Source of the DNA: Parendozoicomonas haliclonae
Lineage (GTDB): Bacteria > Pseudomonadota > Gammaproteobacteria > Pseudomonadales > Endozoicomonadaceae
Length of the DNA: 64,000 bases
Direction of reading: 5' to 3'
NCBI RefSeq assembly: GCF_900174585.1
Contig: NZ_FWPT01000004.1
Coordinates: 124,001-188,000 of the forward strand
This document shows, in pieces, positions 8,045 to 17,085 of this stretch (positions are counted from its first letter, which is position 1; each line of letters opens with the position of its first letter). The notes beneath the pieces were generated by a model, which had not been told where the DNA came from, made no database searches, and worked only from the letters and a program-made list of their open reading frames with translations. Made by a program: the position numbers and the translations under genes.

Positions 8045-10543
8045 TTACTCCACCCGGAATGATGAAACATCATCATTCATAGATGAGAGAAAGGGTTCAG
8101 ATTCGGTAACTGTGCGGGAACTGCGGCGGAAGTCGTAATCCTTATAGATAACGGCCCGCGCACCACCACTTAGTTTCATTGATGTGGTTGTGTCGTTTAA
8201 ACCGTACCAGCCCATATTCCGGTAAGCCTGCCCGGCCTCAGCACAGAGCGGCGTTCCTTTATAGTCGGGATGTTCATAGGCACAGGCATAACGATCGCTA
8301 GTACGGGACTCTATCCGGATGGAAGAGACGGAATCATTCAGCTGATCCATCTCTATCGCATCATCCATAACCTTAATTTCACGCCCGTTAAAATCCCTGT
8401 CGCTATAAAGAATGGCAGTCAGGTCACCATACAGTCGGAATGAACTGATTCTGTCGTTGAAATGGTTTAGCCAGTCAACACTCTCCGATGTGCAAAATGC
8501 CTTGCCCTGAAAATTGGAATGCTCATAGAAGCAGGCAAAGTCGCCATTTTCCGGCACGGCAACATCACCATTCTCATAAACGACAGACCACAGCTGATAA
8601 CTGTCACCACGGAACTCTCCAATGGTGGCATTGCCATTTGTCACCTGCAGAGCTTTTTGGGAATCCATGCGAGATCGAATACTGTTCCCCATAAAGCTCC
8701 AGGCCTGATTGGCATTTTTATGGCAGCTGTGCAGCATGACATTGGCGTTCTCTGCGGAAGAGCCGCCCTCAACATCCAGGCAGGTAAACCAGTTATTACG
8801 GGAGTGAATACGCCCTTCACCATCTCGCATCCATTTCTGGCTGTTGGTTGAGCTGCACTCTGAAAGAACCGTGTTACCCGAGCCATCGACTGTCAGGCAC
8901 TGGCCACCTTGCTGCTCTTTTAACTGGAACCATTTGTACTGATCGAAGACCCGCTCAAACCTTTGGTTGGCTCCACCGTGCTGCTGCCAGACGGTGAGAT
9001 TGGCACCCGGATAATTACCATTGGCATCCATTACTAGTGAGTAGTTATGACGGCTGCGGACAAAGCCCTCTTCATCCAACCCCCAACGCATATTGTGTTT
9101 ATTCTGGCAGGTGAAGATCTGCACATTGCCGCCGTTGGATGCATTACCCTCAGACAAGTCCAGGCAGAAACCATCATTCTTCTTATTCACCAGCTTGGCA
9201 CCGCGGGTATGGCCAGCCGTTTCACTGGCGCGCAGATACCACTTCTGGTCATGGCGCTGTTCGGAACACGCGGCCAGTTCAACATTCTGTTTATCGTTCA
9301 TAACGCCATCTTTGACCGACACACACAGTCCGCTGCGCTGATCCTTCAAAGCAAAATAGTCCGGGCCAAAATCCTGCTCTATGGGCCTGCCCGTCTGCCC
9401 TATCTTTGTGCGCTGATTATTCAGACGCCAGTAGCCGGCTTTCTCTCCTGCGGTAAACCGTACGCTATGGTCTTCTTTCAGAAGCGGACCACCTTCGTTT
9501 TTCTGCACGCCTGTTGTCATGGTGAAGGCGTAACTTTGTCCTGTAACCAATGGCTGGTCAGGAAAGAAGGCCACGTAATAATCACTGGCCCGCACATGGC
9601 CCGCCACCTTCTGCCCGGTGGCATCGGTCACAAAAACATTCTCACCATTGAGACCTGTGAATGTGCGATTCATCACCATCACGAGATGGGCATCGGCATC
9701 ATGGCTTTGCCCTTCGGCCGGCCAGCTCAACATCACTGGATTAATCGCTCCCAACCCCTCTGGCGAGATAAATGCTTTCCACATTTCCTGCCAGATACTG
9801 GCGGTGATCTCACCGTACAGTGGCAGACCAATGGAGTCGGTCATCATATTTTTCATGTACCAGGGCGCATAAGACATGTAATCGTCATAGGAGTTCTCAG
9901 CGATAAACTTGGCCGGCTCGAAGGTCAGCGCAATGTTATGGGCTCGGAGACCATCACCCAGATAAGCGGCATCGGTTTCCACACCCAGTTTTTGATAGGT
10001 TTCAATCAAGTCGGGATAGGGCGCTGTATAGCTGAAGGTGAAATGCTTGCCGGCTTTCCACATGGCGACATCACCACCGGTATCCAGATCACCTACCCAA
10101 AGATCATCACTCCAATACTCCTTCAAAAACCCCTTGCGCATCATCATGATGTCCCAGGTGGAATCCTGAATACTGTGGGCCAGAATGCCCATGTAATTGC
10201 CAACCGCTTTTAAACACTCCGCATCACCTGCGGCATAGCAGTTGGCGACATCATATTTCTGGTTAATGTGATCAAAGTAGGGGCGATGAAAACCTGCGCC
10301 ATGAGTTCGGCCAAAATGACCGTACGCCTCACGACCCGGTAAAACTTTTATCGCTTGGCCAAAATCGGGATAGACCGTTCCGGTCAGCATAAAACGTTCA
10401 TAGTCGGTGATGACGTTTTTCAGCTCACCGGCCGGTAATTGCTCAAGTGCATCCTTACTCATGTTCAGATGCGTCGTCATGCCTGCTGCATTAACAAGTG
10501 ACGTTGCGCTGAGTGCGGCCACCAGTGTGAGGGACTTTTTCAT
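8045..10543 (-). CDS. Secreted Zn-dependent phospholipase C-like protein with lectin and crystallin domains
   Basis: This 832-residue exported protein starts with a clear signal peptide (MKKSLTLVAALSATSLVNAA). Roughly residues 21-260 match the zinc-dependent phospholipase C fold: THLNMSKDAL after cleavage, the YPDFG Asp, the HFGRTHGAGFHRPYFDH cluster, and AHSIQDSTWD with the His-x3-Asp metal spacing of alpha-toxin-type enzymes. An Ig-like segment follows (about 285-370). Then come two ricin-type beta-trefoil lectin blocks (about 400-535 and 545-655, with repeated QxW-type motifs such as DQKWYL and NQAWSF) and two beta/gamma-crystallin-like domains (about 668-750 and 755-832, each ending in DxVSSxR). 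It probably binds glycans and cleaves phospholipids of a host or prey membrane. Activity itself is inferred. Confidence 0.85.
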   Translation of the reverse strand: MKKSLTLVAALSATSLVNAAGMTTHLNMSKDALEQLPAGELKNVITDYERFMLTGTVYPDFGQAIKVLPGREAYGHFGRTHGAGFHRPYFDHINQKYDVANCYAAGDAECLKAVGNYMGILAHSIQDSTWDIMMMRKGFLKEYWSDDLWVGDLDTGGDVAMWKAGKHFTFSYTAPYPDLIETYQKLGVETDAAYLGDGLRAHNIALTFEPAKFIAENSYDDYMSYAPWYMKNMMTDSIGLPLYGEITASIWQEMWKAFISPEGLGAINPVMLSWPAEGQSHDADAHLVMVMNRTFTGLNGENVFVTDATGQKVAGHVRASDYYVAFFPDQPLVTGQSYAFTMTTGVQKNEGGPLLKEDHSVRFTAGEKAGYWRLNNQRTKIGQTGRPIEQDFGPDYFALKDQRSGLCVSVKDGVMNDKQNVELAACSEQRHDQKWYLRASETAGHTRGAKLVNKKNDGFCLDLSEGNASNGGNVQIFTCQNKHNMRWGLDEEGFVRSRHNYSLVMDANGNYPGANLTVWQQHGGANQRFERVFDQYKWFQLKEQQGGQCLTVDGSGNTVLSECSSTNSQKWMRDGEGRIHSRNNWFTCLDVEGGSSAENANVMLHSCHKNANQAWSFMGNSIRSRMDSQKALQVTNGNATIGEFRGDSYQLWSVVYENGDVAVPENGDFACFYEHSNFQGKAFCTSESVDWLNHFNDRISSFRLYGDLTAILYSDRDFNGREIKVMDDAIEMDQLNDSVSSIRIESRTSDRYACAYEHPDYKGTPLCAEAGQAYRNMGWYGLNDTTTSMKLSGGARAVIYKDYDFRRSSRTVTESEPFLSSMNDDVSSFRVE

Positions 10544-10739
10544 TGTTTTGGTTTCTTATTATCCGGGTTAATCGAGACTGCCAGGCCGCCCTCTACAGTA
10601 ATCCAAAGGCACTACATAGCCACACAATAGCTACAAACAGTACGAAAGTGCTAAATAAGTTACATACCAATAACGAAACCACAGGTTTATTACAAATTTT
10701 CTGTGTTTATAAAAAGATTGATGGTTCTACACTAAAGGC

Positions 10740-11582
10740 ATGAAAAAGCTTCTTGCCTGCGCTGGTGTGTTCCTGGTTTCCCTACTCACCAGCTGCGATA
10801 CCACAATATCAACAACATCAGCACCAGAAACATCGGGGCAGGTCAGGATCCATCCGCTGTGTATAGATGAGCTGGTTCCCCTGTCGGGCTCAGTCGATCA
10901 AAGCATTACGGTTGATCTGCAACAGTGCGCCAGCAAATATAAAGCCTTTTCCTTTACTCACCCCAAGCCCTGGCAAGCCAGTTGGGAGAAACAACAGTCT
11001 GATGACTCCTCCCCTCTTTATGAGGAACTGCCGGCCTTTGCGGAGTATCAGGTTATTGGAGGGTTAGCTTCCGGCCTCACTTTACTCAGCTACAAAGTAA
11101 ATTATGGAGGCTCCGGCACATTCAGTTATGCGCTGGTTGTTGAAGGCTTCGATGGTCACTCAGGAAAACTGACCGCCTATAAAACGGTTATCGGGGGAGA
11201 TCGTTGTGACGGCGGAATTAAAGATGCCATGATCACCAGCCCGGAATCCTTCATGCTGGTGAAACATGCCACTCTGGCAGAGCTTGTCCGCAGAGGCGAA
11301 GCTAAAGCCGATGAAGGGACAGAGAACAACCTTCCGGACTGCTCCACCTGTTGTGCCGGCACGATACTGGAGAGCTATCAGGTTGATGGTGCAAAGCAGT
11401 TAAAGCAGGCTTTGTTTTACCCACCAGCTGACACCTTGCAGGCTGCCAGCCAAAACACCAATGAACGGTGCCTCTATCTTCGGTTGGGGAAAGGCCAGTA
11501 CTCCCAACGCCTGAACCCTGAGCAGCTTCATGAGTTACAGACTTTGTTTCACAACCTGTGCGAAGGGAAAGGTTCGGATTAG
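10740..11582 (+). CDS. Predicted lipoprotein, function unknown
   Basis: The 280-residue protein has a lipobox (LLTSC) with the lipidated cysteine at residue 19, followed by a Ser/Thr-rich linker, so it should be anchored in a membrane facing the periplasm or the surface. Several further cysteines occur (the DCSTCC cluster near residue 202, and C260 and C275 by rough count), suggesting disulfides. No family recognised. It precedes pldA on the same strand with a 112-base gap and may be independent. Confidence 0.65.
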   Translation: MKKLLACAGVFLVSLLTSCDTTISTTSAPETSGQVRIHPLCIDELVPLSGSVDQSITVDLQQCASKYKAFSFTHPKPWQASWEKQQSDDSSPLYEELPAFAEYQVIGGLASGLTLLSYKVNYGGSGTFSYALVVEGFDGHSGKLTAYKTVIGGDRCDGGIKDAMITSPESFMLVKHATLAELVRRGEAKADEGTENNLPDCSTCCAGTILESYQVDGAKQLKQALFYPPADTLQAASQNTNERCLYLRLGKGQYSQRLNPEQLHELQTLFHNLCEGKGSD

Positions 11583-11694
11583 CTCTGAGTAATATCCTTC
11601 ATTGTGAAGAATCGCCACTCTCTGCATAATAACTGTGCAATCGGGCACAAAGCCCCGCCCCAAAACTAATCCGGCGAACAACATTCACAAAACA

Positions 11695-12744
11695 ATGAAA
11701 GTAAGGACAGCAAACACGCTTGCTGCAGCTATTGCAGTAACGACCGCTGCTTTTGCCAGCATGGCTCAGGCAAATCCACAGGTCGATTCGACGCAGTACC
11801 AGCAATGCATTATGGAGCACCTGGCAACTGCAGCACCGGATACGACTGTTTCCGAACTTAAGGCCCGCTGTGAATCATTAAGCCAGAGCATCAGTGTTGC
11901 CGCTTCCGAGCAACCGGCCGAGCAGACACAAACACCGTTCGAGCACCGTTACACCGTTGAGCACGAGACCCGTGATGAACTGTTTGTGCTCCAGCCGCAC
12001 AAACCCAACTACCTGCTGCCGATTTCCCATAGCTTCTCCAGAAACTACGTGACCGATGGTGATCAGACCTACAAACTGGACAGTAATGAAGTCCAGTTCC
12101 AGATCAGTCTGAAAACCCCTGTGGCGCAGGGGCTGTTCCACGAGAACGGCGATCTTTACTTCGCCTATACCAACCGTTCCTGGTGGCAGGCTTATAACAG
12201 TGATATTTCCAGCCCGTTCCGGGAAACCAATCACGAGCCGGAAGTGTTCTACAGCTTTACCACCGATCATGATCTGTTCGGCATGAAGGTGCGTAATCTG
12301 ACACTCGGTTTGAGCCATCAGTCCAATGGTAAGGGTGGTGATCGTTCCCGCAGCTGGAACCGGGTTTATGCATCGGTACTGATGGAGAAAGGTAATTTCT
12401 ACCTTCACCTCAAGCCATGGTTCCGTCTGAAGGAAAAAGAGAAAGATTACGTTGGTGATCCGAACGGTGACGATAACCCGGACATCAACAAATATATGGG
12501 CAATGGTGAACTGTCCATGTTCTACAAGTTCTCCAATGAACACAGCCTGAGCCTGATGCTGCGTAACAACCTGCGCAAGGATAATAAAGGTGCCGCCCAG
12601 CTTGGCTGGTCCTTCCCGCTGCCAGGTGCTGAAAGACTGCGCGGTTATGTTCAGTACTTCAACGGCTACGGTGAAAGTCTGGTCGACTACAACGAAAGCG
12701 TCAGCCGCCTCAGTATCGGCTTTATGCTGACCGACTGGCTCTAG
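11695..12744 (+). CDS. pldA: Outer membrane phospholipase A (OMPLA)
   Basis: The protein has 349 residues from ATG 11695. It has a signal peptide (to about AQA-NP, residues 24-26) and a 12-stranded beta-barrel. The catalytic His and Ser are in GLSHQSNGKGGDRSRSWNR (H208, S210), with N222 as the probable third residue. The protein hydrolyses sn-1 and sn-2 acyl chains of phospholipids in the outer membrane, active as a Ca2+-dependent dimer when asymmetry is lost. An N-terminal insert of about 60 residues with two cysteines (QCIMEHL...KARC) is longer than in E. coli PldA. The reading frame extends upstream to 11635, but no start there has support. A strong terminator follows. Confidence 0.9.
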   Translation: MKVRTANTLAAAIAVTTAAFASMAQANPQVDSTQYQQCIMEHLATAAPDTTVSELKARCESLSQSISVAASEQPAEQTQTPFEHRYTVEHETRDELFVLQPHKPNYLLPISHSFSRNYVTDGDQTYKLDSNEVQFQISLKTPVAQGLFHENGDLYFAYTNRSWWQAYNSDISSPFRETNHEPEVFYSFTTDHDLFGMKVRNLTLGLSHQSNGKGGDRSRSWNRVYASVLMEKGNFYLHLKPWFRLKEKEKDYVGDPNGDDNPDINKYMGNGELSMFYKFSNEHSLSLMLRNNLRKDNKGAAQLGWSFPLPGAERLRGYVQYFNGYGESLVDYNESVSRLSIGFMLTDWL

Positions 12745-12763
12745 CACCAGAAAGAGTAACGAG

Positions 12764-12796
12764 AGAAGGGCTGCACACTGCAGCCCTTCTTTTTTT
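12764..12796 (+). terminator. Rho-independent terminator of pldA
   Basis: A perfect 12-base-pair stem (12764-12775 with 12779-12790), a three-base loop and a run of seven Ts. It starts 20 bases after the pldA stop. Confidence 0.92.
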
Positions 12797-12803
12797 GAGG
12801 CAG

Positions 12804-12831
12804 AAAAAAACGGAACCAATGGTTCCGTTTT
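12804..12831 (-). terminator. Second hairpin, terminator on the minus strand
   Basis: Arms AAAACGGAACC and GGTTCCGTTTT around AAT. On the minus strand the hairpin is followed by seven Ts, and it lies ten bases beyond the stop of the minus-strand reading frame 12842-13060. This argues that something is transcribed leftwards from the 13 kb region. Confidence 0.65.
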
Positions 12832-12841
12832 GAGTGCTCTT

Positions 12842-13060
12842 TCAAGCGGATTGCTTTATAGAATGTGTGGTCAAATTTTTCTTTTGGCTTCCATGCTTCC
12901 GAATCTGCCGGACCATTTCATATGGTCTCTCATCAGTATCCGAGCTCCCACTACTTCGGATCAGCCACAAAAAAGCATCCTGCAAAACAATCCGTTCGTA
13001 CGCCATTATGGTTTTTATTATCTGGCAAGAACTGACTTTATTATTTTTATTAGTAGTCAT
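12842..13060 (-). CDS. Possible small protein, unknown
   Basis: A 72-residue frame (or 53 residues from the internal ATG at 13003). It is basic and ends in QIRKHGSQKKNLTTHSIKQSA. No ribosome binding site is evident and the N-terminal codons are A-rich. The only good argument for a gene is the strong minus-strand terminator directly behind it. It could be a decayed gene or a non-coding RNA instead. Confidence 0.3.
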   Translation of the reverse strand: MTTNKNNKVSSCQIIKTIMAYERIVLQDAFLWLIRSSGSSDTDERPYEMVRQIRKHGSQKKNLTTHSIKQSA

Positions 13061-13344
13061 TTATTATTTTTATTGTGCCCGTATAAATGCAGAGCCGATG
13101 CCAACTTTAGAAAGTCATTTAATTTCAATAGGTTAAGTCGAAACCCACTTTTCTAAAGCAAGCAGATCGCACCAGCTGTTACGTGTGCGCACCCGTTTGA
13201 GGTAACACATTCCACTGTGAGGTAACACCGGGTAACAAATTCGCACAACCTCTTTATCCGTTACCGACACAGTGCCATTATGAGACTGCCATTATTTGAA
13301 CACGGGCTTCCGTCCTTCAGTCACCACCGTAGCGGAAACAGGCA
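13061..13344. promoter_or_regulatory. Region upstream of pdxH with TGAGGTAACAC repeats
   Basis: AT-rich to about 13,140, then two identical direct repeats TGAGGTAACAC at 13198-13208 and 13218-13228, exactly 20 bases apart, with a third partial copy (GGTAACA) at 13231. Spacing of two helical turns fits binding of a dimeric regulator on one DNA face. The regulator is unknown. Confidence 0.4.
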
Positions 13345-13983
13345 ATGGATCTCAGCGCATTACGAGAAGAATACACACGCGATGGTTTAACCAAAGATCA
13401 GCTCGCTCCCCATCCGGTGCAGCAATTCACCCAATGGTTTGAACAGGCGCAAACCATGCAGCTGGCCGAGCCCAATGCCATGAGCCTGGCTACAGTGTCT
13501 GCTTCCGGACAACCCAACCTCCGCACTGTTCTGCTGAAGTACTTTGATGAGAAAGGCTTTGTGTTTTTCACCAATTACAGCAGTAACAAAGCCCAGGAGA
13601 TTGAAGAGAACCCACAGGTTGCGATTTCATTTCTGTGGCTGGGTTTGGAACGGCAGGTCATTATTCGCGGTACAGCTGAGAAGATCAGCAAGACAGAAAC
13701 CATGAAGTATTTTCTCAGCCGGCCCCATGGCAGCCAGCTCGGTGCCTGGGTTTCCCACCAAAGTTCTGTAATTACCGGCCGCAAGGCGCTGGAAATGAAG
13801 CTTGATGAAATGAAGCGCAAGTTCAAACAGGGAGAAGTGCCTGTTCCTTCCTTCTGGGGTGGGTATCGGGTTAAGCCGCACAACATTGAGTTCTGGCAGG
13901 GGCGCCCGAGTCGTCTACATGACAGGTTTGCCTACTTCCTGCAGGATGATGGTCAATGGCAGGTTGATCGGCTGGCACCTTAA
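13345..13983 (+). CDS. pdxH: Pyridoxamine 5'-phosphate oxidase
   Basis: The 212-residue protein is of the full PdxH type. It oxidises pyridoxine or pyridoxamine 5'-phosphate to pyridoxal 5'-phosphate with FMN and O2, the last step of vitamin B6 salvage and synthesis. It has the family segments NLRTVLLKYFDEKGFVFFTNYSS near the FMN site, SRPHGSQLGAWVSHQSS, and the C-terminal WQGRPSRLHDRFAY with the substrate-binding Arg and His, ending in ...WQVDRLAP as usual. AGG precedes the ATG. A hairpin at about 13,997 follows. Confidence 0.95.
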   Translation: MDLSALREEYTRDGLTKDQLAPHPVQQFTQWFEQAQTMQLAEPNAMSLATVSASGQPNLRTVLLKYFDEKGFVFFTNYSSNKAQEIEENPQVAISFLWLGLERQVIIRGTAEKISKTETMKYFLSRPHGSQLGAWVSHQSSVITGRKALEMKLDEMKRKFKQGEVPVPSFWGGYRVKPHNIEFWQGRPSRLHDRFAYFLQDDGQWQVDRLAP

Positions 13984-13996
13984 GGCGTGTTTTCCA

Positions 13997-14022
13997 GGGA
14001 GTCGTCTAACGGCTCCTTTATT
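13997..14022 (+). terminator. Probable terminator of pdxH
   Basis: Stem GGAGTCG (13998) with CGGCTCC (14010), one G-T pair, five-base loop, followed by TTTATT. The T run is short, so efficiency is uncertain. Confidence 0.55.
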
Positions 14023-14127
14023 GACGCGGAACAAATTATTCCCATAACCCCCTCCATATACTGATCCGTAAAAACCGCAATCACTTTTCCTGTTATTAAA
14101 AACGAAGAATCCCACAGGAGGGATGTG

Positions 14128-16185
14128 ATGACCGGCTACACAAGCGATCAGATTCGTAATATTGCCCTGCTTGGTCATGCAGGGAGTGGCAAAACTTCAC
14201 TTGCAGAGGCTTTGCTCTACCACAACGGCAGCATAACCGCGCCCGGTAGCATAGAAGGGCGCAACACAGTCTCCGATTTTACCGACCTCGAAAAGCAAGC
14301 CGCACACTCCCTCGAAACCTCCGTCCTGTACCTGCCGAATTCCAACAACTGCATCAATCTTCTCGACACTCCGGGATTCCCTGATTTGTTCGGTCGGGCT
14401 ATAGCTGCGTTACCCGCAGTGGAAACAGTTGCGCTTGTTATCAACGCCCGTAACGGGATTGAGCCGGTCACCCGTTATGCCTGGCAACAACTGAAAGAAC
14501 GTCACAAGTGTGGTCTGATTGTTATCAACCACATGGATGAAGCCGATGATCTGGAACAACTGGTTGAAGAGATCAAAGCCACCTTTGGCAACCAGTGCCT
14601 GCCTATCAACCTGCCAACACCAACCGGCATAGTCACTGACTGTTACTTTGATCCGGATGAAAGCATCACCACCTCCTTCTCTTCTATTGAAGATGCCCAC
14701 CGTCATCTGGTTGAACAGGTTATAGAAGTCGATGAAGAGTTAATGGATCTCTACCTGGAACAAGGTGAGATCATTACTGTTGAACAATTGCATGCACCTT
14801 TTGAAGCTGCATTGCGGGAAAACCATCTCGTTCCCATCTGCTTTACCGCCGCAACAACGGGTCAGGGTGTCGAGTTGTTGCTGAAGGTTCTGTCTGACCT
14901 AATGCCTACTCCGCTGGAAGGGAATCCACCGCTGTTTGTTAAAGGCACCGGTGATGATGCTGTAGAAGTGTCTGTCGTTCCGGAAACGGATCAGCATGTG
15001 ATTGCCCACACCTTCAAACTGAATCAGGATCCTTTCGCCGGCAAGCTTGGCACCTTCCGAATTCATCAGGGCATAGTGCGGAACGGCAGCCAGTTATTTA
15101 TCGGGCTGGGCCGTAAACCGATTCGCATCACTCAGCTGGTCAAACTGCAGGGCAAGGAACAGATTCCGGTTCAGGAAGCATATCCCGGTGATATCTGTGC
15201 CATTCCTAAAGCGGATGCGCTTTATTTTGATGCAGTACTACACGACTCTCACGATGAAGACGATTTCCACCTTCGTCCGCTTAACTTCCCGGCACCGGTT
15301 GCCAGCCAAGCTGTAGTCTCTGCCAACCAGGGCGATGAACAGAAAGTGTCCGAGATTCTTCAGCGCATGTGTATGGAAGATCCATCACTCAAACTGGAAC
15401 ATCGGGAACGCCAGAATGAAACTGTGCTTTTAGGCTTGGGTGAACTCCATCTGAAGACAGTTTTCGACAAGATGTCTGCTGTGTATAAGTTGCAGGTTAA
15501 AACCTATACACCTTCCATCGCCTACCGGGAGACCATCACCCGCAATGCCGAAGGCCATCATCGCCATAAAAAACAAAATGGCGGGGCAGGGCAGTTCGGT
15601 GAAGTCTTCCTTCGTATTGAACCGTTACAGCGTGGTGAAGGTTTTGAGTTTGTCGATGCTGTTGTTGGGGGCGCCATTCCCGGCCAGTTTATTCCAGCAG
15701 TGGAAAAGGGCGTGCGCGAAGTTATGAGCCAGGGTGCGGTTGCCGGCTATCCGATTCAGGATGTGAGAGTCACCGTTTACGATGGCAAGCATCATCCAGT
15801 GGATTCCAAAGAGATAGCATTCGTTCAGGCCGGTAAAAAAGCCTTTATCGAAGCGATGCATGCAGCACGCCCCATTCTCCTGGAACCGTTTGTGGCGATG
15901 GATATCACCGTACCGCAGCAGGCTATGGGAGATATTACCGGCGATCTTTCCACCCATCGCGGGGTCGTTAGCGGAACCGATGCCTCCGGGCAGGATCTGA
16001 TCATTCATGCACTCGCACCCTTGGCCAGTGTTCACGATTACAGCAATCGTCTGAAAGCCATTTCTGCCGGGGAAGGGTCCTACACGCTGGCATTCAGCCA
16101 TTACGACCCGGTTCCGGCAACTGTGCAAAAAGAGCTGATTAGCGCATGGCTGGATCCGGACCATACCCCACACGCTGCCGCATAA
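14128..16185 (+). CDS. Elongation factor G-like GTPase (EF-G paralogue)
   Basis: The 685-residue translational GTPase has domain I with G1 GHAGSGKT (residues 16-23), G3 DTPGF and an unusual G4 of NHMD rather than NKxD. Domains II-V follow, with the conserved domain IV segment HKKQNGGAGQFGEV. Housekeeping FusA is normally near 700 residues and lies in the str operon with rpsL and rpsG; this copy stands alone. It therefore belongs with the EF-G-like paralogues, whose roles range from ribosome recycling to unknown. AGGAGGG is five bases before ATG 14128; a GTG at 14125 would be too close to it. Confidence 0.85.
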   Translation: MTGYTSDQIRNIALLGHAGSGKTSLAEALLYHNGSITAPGSIEGRNTVSDFTDLEKQAAHSLETSVLYLPNSNNCINLLDTPGFPDLFGRAIAALPAVETVALVINARNGIEPVTRYAWQQLKERHKCGLIVINHMDEADDLEQLVEEIKATFGNQCLPINLPTPTGIVTDCYFDPDESITTSFSSIEDAHRHLVEQVIEVDEELMDLYLEQGEIITVEQLHAPFEAALRENHLVPICFTAATTGQGVELLLKVLSDLMPTPLEGNPPLFVKGTGDDAVEVSVVPETDQHVIAHTFKLNQDPFAGKLGTFRIHQGIVRNGSQLFIGLGRKPIRITQLVKLQGKEQIPVQEAYPGDICAIPKADALYFDAVLHDSHDEDDFHLRPLNFPAPVASQAVVSANQGDEQKVSEILQRMCMEDPSLKLEHRERQNETVLLGLGELHLKTVFDKMSAVYKLQVKTYTPSIAYRETITRNAEGHHRHKKQNGGAGQFGEVFLRIEPLQRGEGFEFVDAVVGGAIPGQFIPAVEKGVREVMSQGAVAGYPIQDVRVTVYDGKHHPVDSKEIAFVQAGKKAFIEAMHAARPILLEPFVAMDITVPQQAMGDITGDLSTHRGVVSGTDASGQDLIIHALAPLASVHDYSNRLKAISAGEGSYTLAFSHYDPVPATVQKELISAWLDPDHTPHAAA

Positions 16186-17085
16186 TCATCGCTTTATCCA
16201 CATTCCACACCAAAGCCTCTGTTCACAGGGGCTTTTTTATTCACAACAAGAAACTCCCAGCCTTTTCCCCTGTTATTAACTCTTCTCCCACGGGAATAAC
16301 ACAGCCTTCTGTGGATAACTTTTGATCTATCAGTTATTCACAGGAAACCGTGCACAGCTTGTAGAAGACTACCGTATAGCCTGTGCCCATCCTGTGCTGA
16401 CTAAAAATTTACAGGAAAAAGATGTTTACATCCGTTGCACAAACATCGGATAAGAAAAAATAACCTGGTTGTGGAAAAGAGAGGCTGCCAGTGCACTTTC
16501 TGTTGATAAAAAACTGTCCAGAACCCTCTGGATCAAGGCCTTCAAGGCTCACAGGAAGGAGTCTACAAGGTTATCAAACTTCATTTTTTATCGCTGTCAG
16601 GATTTTCAGAACGAGAACAAGTTACTCCCGGAGAATGACAGGTTAATCCGCTGTCATCCACAGAGATATACAGGGATATTCCCGGAGCGGAAACAAAGAG
16701 GAAAGGACCACCACCTGCGCCATACCAGGTGGCGTTCATAGAACCTCTCAGCCGCCCTTTATTGTTTTATTGGGAGCAGGCTGACGGGCAGGGCTGTTAT
16801 TTTTGTTATGAGTTCTACAAAGCACAGTCCGTGCCAGATAAATGAGAAGAGGGAGGGTTTAGGGAAGTGCAGAACTCGTGCGGCTTTTTAATAACACCAT
16901 GCCCTTTTGAGACGTTACCCACATGACATCCGGTGTTAACATAATAATTATGCAGGTAATAACAAAGTCGAACACATCGATCTCTAAAAAGCCTGCCAGA
17001 ACAATTATTGAGGCTCAACCTCACACAAAGTGCGTTTCTTACTCTCAGCTGTGGTTTGTCCACAGCCCATCAAAAGGAGTCCGTT
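16186..17085. other. 900-base non-coding stretch with DnaA-box cluster
   Basis: Perfect TTATNCACA boxes occur at 16194-16202 (+, TTATCCACA), 16237-16245 (+), 16310-16318 (-, TGTGGATAA) and 16334-16342 (+). One-mismatch boxes occur at 16470-16478 (-), 16501-16509 (-), 16654-16662 (+) and 17056-17064 (+). AT-rich tracts lie at about 16,400-16,465. Hairpins occur at 16711-16732 and around 17048-17066. No gene is supported here. The features fit a DnaA-binding locus such as a titration site or an origin-like region. The usual oriC neighbours (dnaA, dnaN, mnmG, rpmH) are absent from the window. Confidence 0.6.
16212..16238 (+). terminator. Terminator of the EF-G-like gene
   Basis: Stem AAGCCTCTG with CAGGGGCTT (one T-G pair), four-base loop, six Ts. 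Confidence 0.8.

Noticed and set aside
9047..10213. 388-codon frame opposite the phospholipase C-like gene
   Set aside because: No recognisable protein; the minus-strand gene has a signal peptide and known domains throughout.
11878..12819. 313-codon frame opposite pldA
   Set aside because: Shadow of pldA; it would also read through the pldA terminator.
16194..16662. Calling the DnaA-box cluster oriC
   Set aside because: No dnaA, dnaN, mnmG or rpmH nearby and no skew data; reported only as a DnaA-box cluster.
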